64,000 nucleotides of DNA, from NCBI RefSeq assembly GCF_014219065.1, contig NZ_JACLGO010000009.1, positions 104,835 through 168,834 of the forward strand, in the 5' to 3' direction. A model generated the notes under the pieces. It had not been told where the DNA came from, ran no database searches, and saw only the letters and a list, made by a program, of their open reading frames with translations. This stretch comes from Halopseudomonas xiamenensis. Lineage in GTDB: Bacteria > Pseudomonadota > Gammaproteobacteria > Pseudomonadales > Pseudomonadaceae. Positions 16,088-24,769 of this stretch are shown here, in pieces. Made by a program: the position numbers and the translations under genes. Positions within the stretch are counted from its first letter, which is position 1. Each line of letters opens with the position of its first letter.

Positions 16088-16846
16088 TCAGAACTGCACG
16101 CGCTTGGTATAACCGCCGTCGATCACCACGTTGGTACCGGTGATGTAGGAGGCCGCCGGGCTGGACAGGAATACCACTGTACGGGCGACGTCGTTGGGCT
16201 CGCCGAAACGGCCCAGCGCCATCTGACCGAGGGTCTGCTCGTAGAATTCCGGCATCGCTTCCTTGATCGCCGACCAGTTGCCGCCCGGATACTCGATCGG
16301 ACCGGGGGAGACCATGTTGACGCGGATCTTCTTCGGCCCCCAAGCCTGGGACAGCTGTTTGCCGTAGGTGATCATCGCCGCCTTGATGGCATTGAACGCC
16401 TGGGGAATGATGAAAGTCTCGATGGCTGCGGTGCTGGACATCAGGATGACCGAACCCTCACCGCTGGCTCCCAGATGCTCTTCCAGGGTTTCGCAGCCGA
16501 TGACCGCACCAAGCATGTCCAGGCGGAAGGTCATTTCCCAGTCAGTGGTGCCCTGGGCGCCTGAGGAACTGGCGTTATGGATGAAGATATCGCAGCCGCC
16601 CAAACGCTCGGCGGCCGATACCAGCCACTGCTTGTAGGCTTCGGTGTCGTTCATGTCGAAGGCATCACCGAACACCTTGCCGCCATGGGCTTCCAGCACC
16701 TTGACCGTTTCCGCCACCCGCGCGGCATCCCGGGAGAAGAAGGCAATATCACAACCTTCGGCAGCATACAGTTCCAGTGCTGCACGCCCCAGACCACGAC
16801 TGCCGCCATTGATGATGACTTTCTTACCACGTAGACCCAGTTCCAT
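16088..16846 (-). CDS. Atypical SDR-family protein with Phe in place of the catalytic Tyr
   Basis: A 252-residue SDR. The cofactor motif GGSRGLG is near residues 14-20 and the serine of MSSTAAIE near 137. The usual YxxxK reads FNAIK: F151 and K155. NNAG is replaced by HNAS. I chose the ATG at 16846 because AGGAG lies six bases before it; ATGs at 16852 and 16861 overlap that site. Without the tyrosine, normal proton transfer would be lost, so it may be a dehydratase-like, binding or non-oxidoreductive SDR. The rest of the fold is well kept. Confidence 0.85.
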   Translation of the reverse strand: MELGLRGKKVIINGGSRGLGRAALELYAAEGCDIAFFSRDAARVAETVKVLEAHGGKVFGDAFDMNDTEAYKQWLVSAAERLGGCDIFIHNASSSGAQGTTDWEMTFRLDMLGAVIGCETLEEHLGASGEGSVILMSSTAAIETFIIPQAFNAIKAAMITYGKQLSQAWGPKKIRVNMVSPGPIEYPGGNWSAIKEAMPEFYEQTLGQMALGRFGEPNDVARTVVFLSSPAASYITGTNVVIDGGYTKRVQF

Positions 16847-16879
16847 GACCATCTCCTGCATACATTGTGTTGTTATGAA

Positions 16880-17653
16880 TCAGTTGTTGCGTTGCAGCGC
16901 CGGCTCGCCGGCCCAGGCCAGACCGCGGCGCAGCAGTTCGTAGAACACCGGGGAATCCCAGGCGCAGCGATCCACGCTGGGCCAGTAATCCATCAGCGGC
17001 TGCAGGTCATAATGTCCCCGGCAGTGGCCCAAGGTCAGATACAGCACTGCGCCCTTGCCCAGCTCACGGCGATACAGCACCGGATGACGCTCACGCAGCC
17101 ACTGGTCACGCACGAAGCCCGGTGTTTCCCCTTCGAACTCCAGATCCAGCAGTACATCGATCTCGGCGCACTGGTCCACCAGGTACTGCTCATCCACCAC
17201 CTCGAAATCCTCGATGCCCTGCACCAGCGGATCTTCTGGCTTGGCCACCCGTACGGTGAAAGGTCCGATCGGCGGGTGAGAGGCAAACTGCGTGCCCAGT
17301 GTTTCCATGAAGTGGCTGGCCCAGTCAGGCGTATCCACCAGACCATTCTCCAGAAAGCGCAGAATCGAGTTGGTGCCGTGCAGCGCATACCAGCGTCCAC
17401 CCTGCTCCAGCCAGCTACGCAGTGCCTGCTGCTGCTCCAGGCTGGGAACCACCTCGCAGGTATAGGTCACCAGAAAGTCGGCTCTGGTAATGGCCTCCAG
17501 GTTCGCGTAGTCCTCGAACACCCGGACCCGGAACCGCTGGTTTTCCGCCAGCAGCTTGAGCAGCTCCAGCCGGGCGAAGTCGATGTCGTGATACTTGCCC
17601 GAGGCAATCAGCACACAATCAATTCTGCCTGTTTGTTTATCTTCTGCAGTCAT
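16880..17653 (-). CDS. ThuA-like (class I glutamine-amidotransferase fold) protein
   Basis: A 257-residue protein of the ThuA/trehalose-utilisation family: an N-terminal strand DCVLIASGKYHD, ADFLVTYTCEVVPS, then RWYALHGTNSILRF and VLYLTLGHCRGHYD with the typical GH motif. Family members bind or hydrolyse keto-sugars and often sit beside sugar dehydrogenases. Here it follows the RND gene and precedes the SDR, the GST and the TIM-barrel isomerase. It is soluble with no signal peptide. Role unproven. Confidence 0.8.
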   Translation of the reverse strand: MTAEDKQTGRIDCVLIASGKYHDIDFARLELLKLLAENQRFRVRVFEDYANLEAITRADFLVTYTCEVVPSLEQQQALRSWLEQGGRWYALHGTNSILRFLENGLVDTPDWASHFMETLGTQFASHPPIGPFTVRVAKPEDPLVQGIEDFEVVDEQYLVDQCAEIDVLLDLEFEGETPGFVRDQWLRERHPVLYRRELGKGAVLYLTLGHCRGHYDLQPLMDYWPSVDRCAWDSPVFYELLRRGLAWAGEPALQRNN

Positions 17654-17678
17654 TGCACTCTTGCCTCATATTCCCCAT

Positions 17679-17703
17679 GTCCCGCCCGATCAACAGGCGG
17701 GAC
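17679..17703 (-). other. Intercistronic hairpin between RND and ThuA-like genes
   Basis: GTCCCGCC pairs perfectly with GGCGGGAC around a 9-base loop. No T-run follows on the minus strand, so it may reduce downstream expression or protect mRNA ends rather than stop transcription. Confidence 0.45.
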
Positions 17704-17723
17704 CTGTCATTTCAGCTCAGTGG

Positions 17724-20162
17724 TTATACGGCACCGCCAGCCAGCGCCAGATTCTTGCGTTCCCCTTCCGTCATACCCTGAGGGTTGACCGTTGCGCTGC
17801 CCAGCAGGAAGTGGGACAGAGCCGGCACCAGAATCAGCGCGCTGATCATGTTCAGCAGGAACATGAAGGTCAGCAGGATACCCATGTCGGCCTGGAACTT
17901 GATCGGCGACCAGGCCCAGGTGACCACGCCCGCTGCCAGGGTCACACCGACCAGCGCCACCACCTTGCCAGTGGTTGCCAGCGCCTTGCGGTAGGCATCC
18001 GCCACCGAGTAACCGACCCGCTGGAAAGCCAACTGGGTACTCAGCAGATAGATGGCATAGTCCACACCGATCCCTACACCCAGTGCCACCACCGGCAGGG
18101 TGGCTACCTTGACCCCAATCCCCAGGTAGACCATCAGCGCCTCGGCCAGCATGGAAGTCAGGATCAGCGGCACCAGCGCGACTATCACTGCACGCCAGCT
18201 GCGGAAGGTGATCAGGCACAGCAGGGCCACCGCCGCATAGACATAGAACAGCATCTTGCGGTTGGCCTCCTTGACCACGATATTGGTCGCCGCATCCACA
18301 CCGGCGTTACCGGCGGCCAAGAGGAACTGGTAATCCTCTGTGCTGTTCTGCTCGGCAAACTCGCTGGCAGCCTGAACCACCCGGTCCAGGGTGTCGGCCT
18401 TGTGATCGGCCAGGTAAGCCAGTACCGGCATCATGTTGCAGCGGGTATTGAGGAACTCGGAGTTCCAGGACACCGCGTTGCCGATCTGTGCATCGATCAG
18501 CCCCTGGGAGTCACTGACGGTGGCCCATTTGGGGTTGCCTTCGAACATGCCGGCGGTGTAGCTGCGCACGGTATCGGCCAGCGAGCCGGTACGCTGCACC
18601 CCCGGCACCTGGGCCAGATGCCAGGACAAGCGGTCCATTTCCGTCAGAGTGGCAAAGCTACGGCAACCATCATCAGGCGTCCGCACCATGACCGCGAACA
18701 CGTCACTGGAAATCCCGTAATGTGAGGTGATGTAGGCATTATCCATGTTGTAACGTGAGTCCGGTCGCAGCTCGGGTGCCCCGGCATCCAGGTCACCGAT
18801 CTGCAGCTTGGTCGACATGTGGATACCCCAGGCCAGCAGCACCGCAGCAACCAGAATGGAGGCCACCGCCCAACTGCGCCGGGTAAACAGCGCCAGGAAG
18901 CGCCAGATCACACCCGGCCGGCGCTGATCGACCCTCAGGCTGCGCTGGGCCGCCTTCGGGCTGACGCCGATATAGGACAGCAGCACCGGTACCAGGATCA
19001 GGTTGGTGAAGATAAGTACGCCCACCCCGATACTGGCGGTCAGCGCCAGATCCCGGATCACCGGAATGTCGATGATCATCAGCACCGCAAAACCCACCAC
19101 GTCAGCCAGCAGCGCTGTCAGGCCGGGCAGGAACAGGCGACGGAAGGTGAAGCGCGCTGCCACCACCTTATGGGTACCACGACCGATGTCCTGCATGATG
19201 CCGTTCATCTTCTGGGCACCATGACTCACACCAATGGCCACCACCAGGAAGGGCACCAGCATGGAGAAGGGGTCCAGGTCGTAACCCAGCAGGGTCACCG
19301 CACCCAGTTGCCAGACCACCGCCACGATCGAGCAGCTCAGCACCAGCAGCGAACTACGCATGCAGCGGGTATAGCTGTAGATAATGGCCACAGCGATGAT
19401 CGCCGCAGCGAGGAAGAACAGCATGACCTGGTTGAGTCCGTCAATCAGATCACCGGTCAGTTTGGCGAAACCGATGACGTAGATGTTGACGTCGTGCTCA
19501 TCGCTGCTGATGTACTTCTGACGGATATCCTCGATGGCATCGGCCAGCTGCTTGTAGTTGATCGGGTTGCCATCCGCATCCTGCGCCATCAGCGGCACCA
19601 CTATCATGCTCGAGCGATAGTCGTTGGCCACCAGGCTGCCAACTACATCCGCCCGGCCGATATTGATCCGCAGATCACGGATGCTCTGGGCGCTGCCATC
19701 ATAGTTGTTGGGCAGCACCGGACCACCGGTGAAGCCTTCCTCGGTGACCTCGGTCCAGCGCACCACCGGGGTGAAGATCGACTTCATCCAGGGTCTGTCC
19801 ACCCCCGGCAGGATGAAGATTTCATCGTTGATCCGCGCCAGCGTATCCAGATAGCTGGCATTGAAGATATTGCCTTCACGAGCCTCGATCACCACCCGGA
19901 TCGAGTCACCGAAGCCACGCAGCTCATCGCGGTTTTCCAGATAGTTCTGAATATACTCATGGCTTTGCGGCAGGGTCTTTTCATAGCTGGCACTGACCTT
20001 CAGATCCTTCAGCTGATAACCGAAGAACACCGTCAGAATCAGACAGAACAGCATGATGGCAACACGGTGATTGAACACCAGCCGTTCGATCAGTCCACCG
20101 GTACGGGGATCGAAATCCTCCAACCGGGTCCCTTGCTGGATGTTGTTGTTATTGTTTGGCAT
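17724..20162 (-). CDS. RND/MMPL-type membrane transporter
   Basis: An 812-residue inner-membrane protein with the RND-superfamily duplication: a transmembrane segment near residue 30 (VAIMLFCLILTVFFGYQL), a periplasmic loop, five-helix block (about 230-390), a second entry helix near 435, a second loop and a second block (about 645-790). This small MMPL form often occurs with YCF48-like, DUF1329 and DUF1302 genes in gammaproteobacterial catabolic clusters. It overlaps the YCF48-like gene by 14 bases. It probably moves the hydrophobic substrate or a lipid across the envelope; direction is unknown. Confidence 0.9.
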   Translation of the reverse strand: MPNNNNNIQQGTRLEDFDPRTGGLIERLVFNHRVAIMLFCLILTVFFGYQLKDLKVSASYEKTLPQSHEYIQNYLENRDELRGFGDSIRVVIEAREGNIFNASYLDTLARINDEIFILPGVDRPWMKSIFTPVVRWTEVTEEGFTGGPVLPNNYDGSAQSIRDLRINIGRADVVGSLVANDYRSSMIVVPLMAQDADGNPINYKQLADAIEDIRQKYISSDEHDVNIYVIGFAKLTGDLIDGLNQVMLFFLAAAIIAVAIIYSYTRCMRSSLLVLSCSIVAVVWQLGAVTLLGYDLDPFSMLVPFLVVAIGVSHGAQKMNGIMQDIGRGTHKVVAARFTFRRLFLPGLTALLADVVGFAVLMIIDIPVIRDLALTASIGVGVLIFTNLILVPVLLSYIGVSPKAAQRSLRVDQRRPGVIWRFLALFTRRSWAVASILVAAVLLAWGIHMSTKLQIGDLDAGAPELRPDSRYNMDNAYITSHYGISSDVFAVMVRTPDDGCRSFATLTEMDRLSWHLAQVPGVQRTGSLADTVRSYTAGMFEGNPKWATVSDSQGLIDAQIGNAVSWNSEFLNTRCNMMPVLAYLADHKADTLDRVVQAASEFAEQNSTEDYQFLLAAGNAGVDAATNIVVKEANRKMLFYVYAAVALLCLITFRSWRAVIVALVPLILTSMLAEALMVYLGIGVKVATLPVVALGVGIGVDYAIYLLSTQLAFQRVGYSVADAYRKALATTGKVVALVGVTLAAGVVTWAWSPIKFQADMGILLTFMFLLNMISALILVPALSHFLLGSATVNPQGMTEGERKNLALAGGAV

Positions 20163-21402
20163 TACGATGCTCCACGCTGTTTGTCACAACACTGTCCACG
20201 GAGAACAGGGATACTCGGGATTCACGGCTGACCGCATCCGGGGTGGCCACAGCCAGCTGCTGAGCGCCCTCGGCACCGACCAGCGCCAGCTGGGTGCTGG
20301 AGATCTGGGCCAGACCGTAGAACGGCATGACCCGAGCTACCGGCTGCGACTCGAAGGAGACTCCGCGGTCGGTGCTGACCAGCAGCTCCCCGGCCAGGTT
20401 GACCAGTACGATGGCGTCATTGCCGACAATCACACCATCGGTGATGCCCGCTGCCGAATCGATCTCCAGATGTTGCCAGTTCTGCCCCTGATCGGTACTG
20501 AGATAGGCATTGCCACGCATGCCGAATACCACCACACGGTCGCTACCCACCGCCGAGCCGAACAGGGTACCGGTATAGGGCGTGGCGACACTGTCGAAGA
20601 ACTGCCGCTCCTCATCGAGACGCCAGACCATGCCCTGCTCACCAGTGATGTACAGACCATCGGCGCCCACATTGATGGAGTAGAAGTGCAATTCATGGGG
20701 GTTATCCACCCGGTGCGCCCATGGTTCCCAGGATTGACCACCATCACGGGTTCTGAGCAGGCGGTTGAAGATGCCGACAACATAGCCGTTGAGCTCATCC
20801 TCGAAATACACGTCCATCAGCGGCTGGGTACCACCGAAGCTGACCAGCACGTTTTCCCGCTCCAGCAGCATCTCCGCGTCCGCGAACTCCTCATCACCGA
20901 TGCGGCTCTGGTAGTAGTTCCTGATCAGATCGGTGGTCTGCTCACCATTGAGCTGCAACGTCCAGCTCTGACCGGCATCCTCGCTGTTGAGCACCACCCC
21001 GCCATGGCCGACCGCCCAGCCATGGCTGGCGGAGGCAAAGGACACCGCCACCAAGTCATTGCTGACTGGCACACTGGCCTGGGTCCAACTCAATCCAGCA
21101 TCATCGGACCAGAGAATATGGCCACGCTGACCCACCGCCACCATGCGATCACCGGCCTTGGCCACCGCGGTCAGCGGACTGCTAGCCGCCTTGTCACTGT
21201 GCATGGAAGGAACCTCGGTCGGGTTCTGGAAGGCAAAGCTGGCCAGACTCAGCAGGAACAGCATCAGCGCCAGACCGTAGCGCAGCCAGCTGTACAGCAG
21301 ATGCCGGAGGGAGAAGGTGGCGACGCGCAAGGGCAGAGCACCGGCCTGGGTAGAGTGTCCCGGCACACCTGCGCAAGGAGTGAATAGCAGCTCAGAGCTC
21401 AT
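20149..21402 (-). CDS. YCF48/BNR-repeat protein (photosystem-II-assembly-like beta-propeller)
   Basis: A 417-residue protein with one N-terminal hydrophobic segment (about residues 36-57, LLYSWLRYGLALMLFLLSLA) as anchor or signal. A beta-propeller follows, with repeated WSDDAGLSW, NSEDAGQSW, TRDGGQSW, STDQGQNW and STDRGVSF sequences. It is the first gene of its unit, 41 bases after the shared operator, and overlaps the RND gene, so it probably forms a periplasmic complex with it. Proteins of this type accompany RND/DUF1329/DUF1302 sets, but their molecular job is unsettled. Confidence 0.85.
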   Translation of the reverse strand: MSSELLFTPCAGVPGHSTQAGALPLRVATFSLRHLLYSWLRYGLALMLFLLSLASFAFQNPTEVPSMHSDKAASSPLTAVAKAGDRMVAVGQRGHILWSDDAGLSWTQASVPVSNDLVAVSFASASHGWAVGHGGVVLNSEDAGQSWTLQLNGEQTTDLIRNYYQSRIGDEEFADAEMLLERENVLVSFGGTQPLMDVYFEDELNGYVVGIFNRLLRTRDGGQSWEPWAHRVDNPHELHFYSINVGADGLYITGEQGMVWRLDEERQFFDSVATPYTGTLFGSAVGSDRVVVFGMRGNAYLSTDQGQNWQHLEIDSAAGITDGVIVGNDAIVLVNLAGELLVSTDRGVSFESQPVARVMPFYGLAQISSTQLALVGAEGAQQLAVATPDAVSRESRVSLFSVDSVVTNSVEHRNAKQ

Positions 21403-21443
21403 TGGCCTATTCCTTATTGGTTTTATTTTTGCGACCCGTTATT

Positions 21444-21465
21444 AAAAACCGACAGGTACGTTTTT
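21444..21465 (-). promoter_or_regulatory. Shared 22-bp operator, copy 6 (YCF48-RND unit)
   Basis: On the minus strand it reads AAAAAC, GTACCTGTC, GGTTTTT. The outer six bases are perfectly palindromic. It lies 41 bases before the YCF48-like start. Confidence 0.75.
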
Positions 21466-21605
21466 TTAACAAGGTACTACGACTTTTTTACCTATGCAAG
21501 CCTGCAATACCGGTTTGATCTACACACCAGCATTCACTCCGCCAGCCCCTTCCCACCGCCGGGAAAACACTTGCAACGAGCGGTCCGACCCTGCTTGCAC
21601 AAATA

Positions 21606-21627
21606 AAAAACATTCTGTACTGTTTAC
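21606..21627 (+). promoter_or_regulatory. Shared 22-bp operator, copy 7 (NTF2-PhyH unit)
   Basis: On the plus strand it reads AAAAAC, ATTCTGTAC, TGTTTAC, preceded by CAAATA. It is the only plus-strand copy and precedes the only early plus-strand catabolic unit, which supports the orientation rule. It lies 132 bases before the NTF2 start. Confidence 0.6.
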
Positions 21628-21759
21628 ATTAGTCGCAGCTGCTCCGCCTGCCCGCGATAACCCCAACCGGAGGGGCGGTCTGGATTACCAGTGGCAACAC
21701 CCGGATCCAGCTCACCACAACCCTGGGCACCATCTAAAACAAGAACAGGAATAATCACA

Positions 21760-22212
21760 ATGACAATGACCATCGAGTACCTGCTTGAAAAGACCGCTCT
21801 GGAAGAGGCGGTACTACGCTACTGTGAAGCAGTGGACAAGCTCTCCGACCTCGACTTCATGATGGAAAACTTCACCGAAGACGCGGTTCTGGACCTCACC
21901 GGCCTGCAGCTGCCGCGCTATGAAGGTCATGCGCAGATCCGCAAGTTCTACGAAGGTGTCTTTCAGGACATGTCCCATCACATGCATGTCCTTTCAAACT
22001 TCCAGGTCAAGGAACTCGCCGGGGACAATGCCAGCGTCTACGCCTATATCGGCGGTCTGGGCCGCTCCGTCAGCGGCATTGACGTGCACGTGTACGTCTA
22101 CTACGACCTCAAGCTGCGCAGGGTGAATGGTACCTGGAAAATCGCGCATTTCTACGAAGCGCCCAAGCTGCCGATGCCCGACTCCGTGACTGCAGTGCAC
22201 AAGAAAGATTGA
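21760..22212 (+). CDS. NTF2/SnoaL-fold protein
   Basis: A 150-residue NTF2-like protein, first gene of a plus-strand unit with a PhyH dioxygenase. The ATG at 21760 has AGGA upstream. It resembles the products of 13046 and 41299 closely (AVDKLSDL, VLDLTGL, MHVLSNF, GGLGRS, WKIAHFYE). Possible roles are dehydratase, isomerase or small oxygenase subunit; none is proven. Its histidine-rich MSHHMHV segment could line the active pocket. Confidence 0.8.
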   Translation: MTMTIEYLLEKTALEEAVLRYCEAVDKLSDLDFMMENFTEDAVLDLTGLQLPRYEGHAQIRKFYEGVFQDMSHHMHVLSNFQVKELAGDNASVYAYIGGLGRSVSGIDVHVYVYYDLKLRRVNGTWKIAHFYEAPKLPMPDSVTAVHKKD

Positions 22213-22238
22213 CAGACAGATTGGTGAGGATGATTCAA

Positions 22239-23123
22239 ATGGGAAACGTAGCTGAAATCGAAGCCACTCTGGACCAGGTCGATTCGCTCCACGAGCGCTT
22301 CATGCGTGATGGTGCCGTGATCATTCGCAACGCCTTCGACGAGAAGGCCATGCAGGTCATCGAACAGGCCTACAACTACAATTTTGAGAACCCCGGCCCG
22401 CTGGCCCAGGACCTCTACCCCCAGGGTGGCGGCCGTTTCATGCAGTGTGAGGAAGACTCCAGCCAGAAGCCGACCTTCCAGGCCATGTTCCGGGAGACCC
22501 CGATCGTGGATATCGCCGCCGGCCTGTTCGGCTCCGACGACGTCTGGTACTTCGTCGACCAGCTGTTCTACAAGGAGGGTGACAACCGCCCGGTGCGTCG
22601 TACGCCCTGGCATCAGGACACCCCCTATCTGCCGATCGACGGCAGCAAGATCGCGGTGTTCTGGATCCCCATGCACGATGTCGACGAGGCCCACGCCCTG
22701 GAAGTCATCCGTGGCTCACATCGCCAGACCCTGTTCAACGGTTCCTTCTTCGCCGCTGAGGATGACACCCTGCCCCTCTATGATGAAAAGGATATGCCGC
22801 GCCTGCCCAACATCGAGGCAGAACGGGAGAAATGGGACATTGTCACCTGCCCGGTAAAACGGGGAGACGTGCTGATCTTCCATACCAGCACCCTGCATGG
22901 TGGCGGCGGCACAGCTCCTGGCTCGACCCGTCGCAGCTTGTCCATGCGTTTTGTCGGCGACGATGTGGTGCGGGTAGAACGCCCCGAGATCAAGGGCAGC
23001 TCACCGGTCACCAATAACGTCGGTGACGAGGAAACCAAGCTGCAGAACCGCTTTACCCGTATCGACTTTGGTGAGCCGATCCACAAGGCCGGCCTGACCA
23101 AACTCACGCGCCAAAGCGCCTGA
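22239..23123 (+). CDS. Phytanoyl-CoA dioxygenase (PhyH) family Fe(II)/2-oxoglutarate oxygenase
   Basis: A 294-residue oxygenase. The iron facial triad is visible as H and D of WHQDTPYLP and the H of HTSTLHGGGG, with the 2-oxoglutarate arginine in STRRSLSMRF. The family hydroxylates acyl-CoAs or small molecules using O2 and 2-oxoglutarate. GAGGA stands eight bases before the ATG at 22239. A strong terminator follows. It supplies a second oxygenation chemistry beside the Rieske enzymes. Substrate unknown. Confidence 0.88.
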   Translation: MGNVAEIEATLDQVDSLHERFMRDGAVIIRNAFDEKAMQVIEQAYNYNFENPGPLAQDLYPQGGGRFMQCEEDSSQKPTFQAMFRETPIVDIAAGLFGSDDVWYFVDQLFYKEGDNRPVRRTPWHQDTPYLPIDGSKIAVFWIPMHDVDEAHALEVIRGSHRQTLFNGSFFAAEDDTLPLYDEKDMPRLPNIEAEREKWDIVTCPVKRGDVLIFHTSTLHGGGGTAPGSTRRSLSMRFVGDDVVRVERPEIKGSSPVTNNVGDEETKLQNRFTRIDFGEPIHKAGLTKLTRQSA

Positions 23124-23144
23124 CTACCAACAAGACAGGCATAC

Positions 23145-23182
23145 AAGACCGCATCAGGCAGCACGCCTGATGCGGTCTTTTC
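23145..23182 (+). terminator. Strong Rho-independent terminator
   Basis: GACCGCATCAGGC pairs over 13 perfect bases with GCCTGATGCGGTC around the loop AGCAC and is followed by TTTT on the plus strand. The A-tract before it also makes it usable from the minus strand, so it can serve both the PhyH gene and the DUF1329 gene. Confidence 0.9.
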
Positions 23183-23275
23183 ATTAGAGGATACCTCAGG
23201 TGGAACAACCTTCTTCGTTCCGATAGAAGCCTCCGGGTGCTCAGCCCCAGAGGTTCATGTCAACAAAGAGGAGGA

Positions 23276-24652
23276 TCAGCGCACTCCACCGCCACTGAGA
23301 GATTGGGGCGAGAAGAAACGGCTGGGCAGCGGCTCGATATCCACCACACCGCTATCACCATTGCTGTAGGCCTGACGGGCATAGGCGCCACTGGCCAGGT
23401 CATGAGTCACGAAGGCACCGCTGTTATGACCATATTTCTCGTACTTGGGAATCGACTCGGACTGCACCACCCGATAGGCCGCACCGGAGCTATCATAATT
23501 GACGCTCATGCCCACCCCGAGAAGGTCTTCATCCCAATAGAAAGTACGCTTGGGGTAGATATGCCGGCTGCCCTCTTTCAAGGTCGCCTGGACTACCCAC
23601 GCCCGGTGCAGTTCCCACCGCACACACTCGGGATTCATGAAGCTCTTGGTCAGCACCACCTGGTCCTGATTGCAGGCATGGTCTTTGTCGTAGAGTTTGA
23701 ACATGTTGTAGGGAAGATACACTTCCTGCTTGCCAACCAGCTCCCAATCAAAACGCTCGAATGAGCCATAGAACACCATCGAGTCATCCACCGTACCGAT
23801 CCCCGCTGCAGTCGATGAGGGGGTATCGTGAGCCACATCCGGAGCCAGTTTTACCCGGCGCTGCCCCGGTAGATAGGACCAGGCACGGCGAGGGTTGCTG
23901 GCCATGTCCAGGGAATCGTGCAGGACCAGCTTTTCCCCGCTTTTACGCGCCGGGCCAGTGTAGTCGTTATAGATCATCTCATGGACCTCATCCCCCTTCA
24001 GCACCCCTTCCGGCGGGTTGGCCCAGATCGGATATTGGTTCCATTGACCCTGGAACATGGTATTCATGATGGTGCCGCGCCGGTCTACCACAGTGGACCG
24101 GACATCCTCGATCTTGTAAGCGGCACCCGAGTATTTCATGAACTGGTTCCACATGGCCTCGATGCCCGCCCTGGGAATCGGGAAAGGCGTACCGGCATAG
24201 CAGTTGACCAGCCGCAGACCGTTCTCCCCGGTCTCGCAGCTGGTCGCATTGCGGACCGCATTCTGCAGGTAGAATTCGGGATAACGCGCAGTGCGGTGCG
24301 ACGGGTAAATCTCCATTCTGAAGTCCGGATACTTCTCGAACATGGCGATAGAGGCAGTGGTCAGCCGTTCCTTGTGGTCCAGATAGTTACTCGCATCGAT
24401 CACCAACACCGGCGTCTCATCAGCATAGGGGTCCGGACGTATGCCTGGCCTGGCGGGATCATAGCTGGCCGGAGCGCCTATGCCGCCAGTGTAGGCCGGG
24501 ATGGTTCCGTCCTCGTTGGCCGCCTGAACGGCCCCCCACAGGGTCAAACTATCACCCAGCTGGCCAGCCTCTTCAGGGGATACGGCAGCGGATACATGGG
24601 TGCCCGCCGTGCAGCTGATGGCAATAGCCAGGGACATCAATTTGAAGCGCAT
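23276..24652 (-). CDS. DUF1329 family protein (copy 1)
   Basis: A 458-residue exported protein. A signal peptide ends near ISCTAGTHVSAA (residue 24). DUF1329 hallmarks such as GAIQAANEDGTIPAYTGG-like sequence, YLPGQRRVKLAPD, and the C-terminal RTFYWDEDLLG are present. The family is structurally LolA-like and is linked to outer-membrane lipid or hydrophobic-substrate handling with DUF1302 and RND proteins. It is a single-gene unit with its own operator copy. A paralogue lies at 39843. Confidence 0.88.
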   Translation of the reverse strand: MRFKLMSLAIAISCTAGTHVSAAVSPEEAGQLGDSLTLWGAVQAANEDGTIPAYTGGIGAPASYDPARPGIRPDPYADETPVLVIDASNYLDHKERLTTASIAMFEKYPDFRMEIYPSHRTARYPEFYLQNAVRNATSCETGENGLRLVNCYAGTPFPIPRAGIEAMWNQFMKYSGAAYKIEDVRSTVVDRRGTIMNTMFQGQWNQYPIWANPPEGVLKGDEVHEMIYNDYTGPARKSGEKLVLHDSLDMASNPRRAWSYLPGQRRVKLAPDVAHDTPSSTAAGIGTVDDSMVFYGSFERFDWELVGKQEVYLPYNMFKLYDKDHACNQDQVVLTKSFMNPECVRWELHRAWVVQATLKEGSRHIYPKRTFYWDEDLLGVGMSVNYDSSGAAYRVVQSESIPKYEKYGHNSGAFVTHDLASGAYARQAYSNGDSGVVDIEPLPSRFFSPQSLSGGGVR

Positions 24653-24711
24653 AAACCCACCTTCATGTTGTTATGGAATCAAGGCTAAATACATATCGCA
24701 GTATTCTACAA

Positions 24712-24733
24712 ACAAACCAACAAGATCGTTTTT
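24712..24733 (-). promoter_or_regulatory. Shared 22-bp operator, copy 8 (DUF1329 copy 1)
   Basis: On the minus strand it reads AAAAAC, GATCTTGTT, GGTTTGT, preceded by TAAATT. It lies 59 bases before the DUF1329 start. Confidence 0.75.
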
Positions 24734-24769
24734 AATTTACTATCCACCCGATACAGAAGCAACCTGAAA

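Larger units (their letters stand above)
21403..21759. promoter_or_regulatory. Divergent promoter region with two shared operators
   Basis: This 357-base gap holds no credible gene. It separates the minus-strand YCF48-like unit from the plus-strand NTF2-PhyH unit. One operator copy faces each way (21444-21465 and 21606-21627). Sequence between the two copies shows no clear further motif. Confidence 0.65.

Noticed and set aside
18819..20231. Long open frame on the plus strand opposite the RND and YCF48-like genes
   Set aside because: Its translation is rich in His, Gln and Arg with no recognisable domain, typical of the antisense of a GC-rich coding sequence. The minus-strand genes have clear family motifs.
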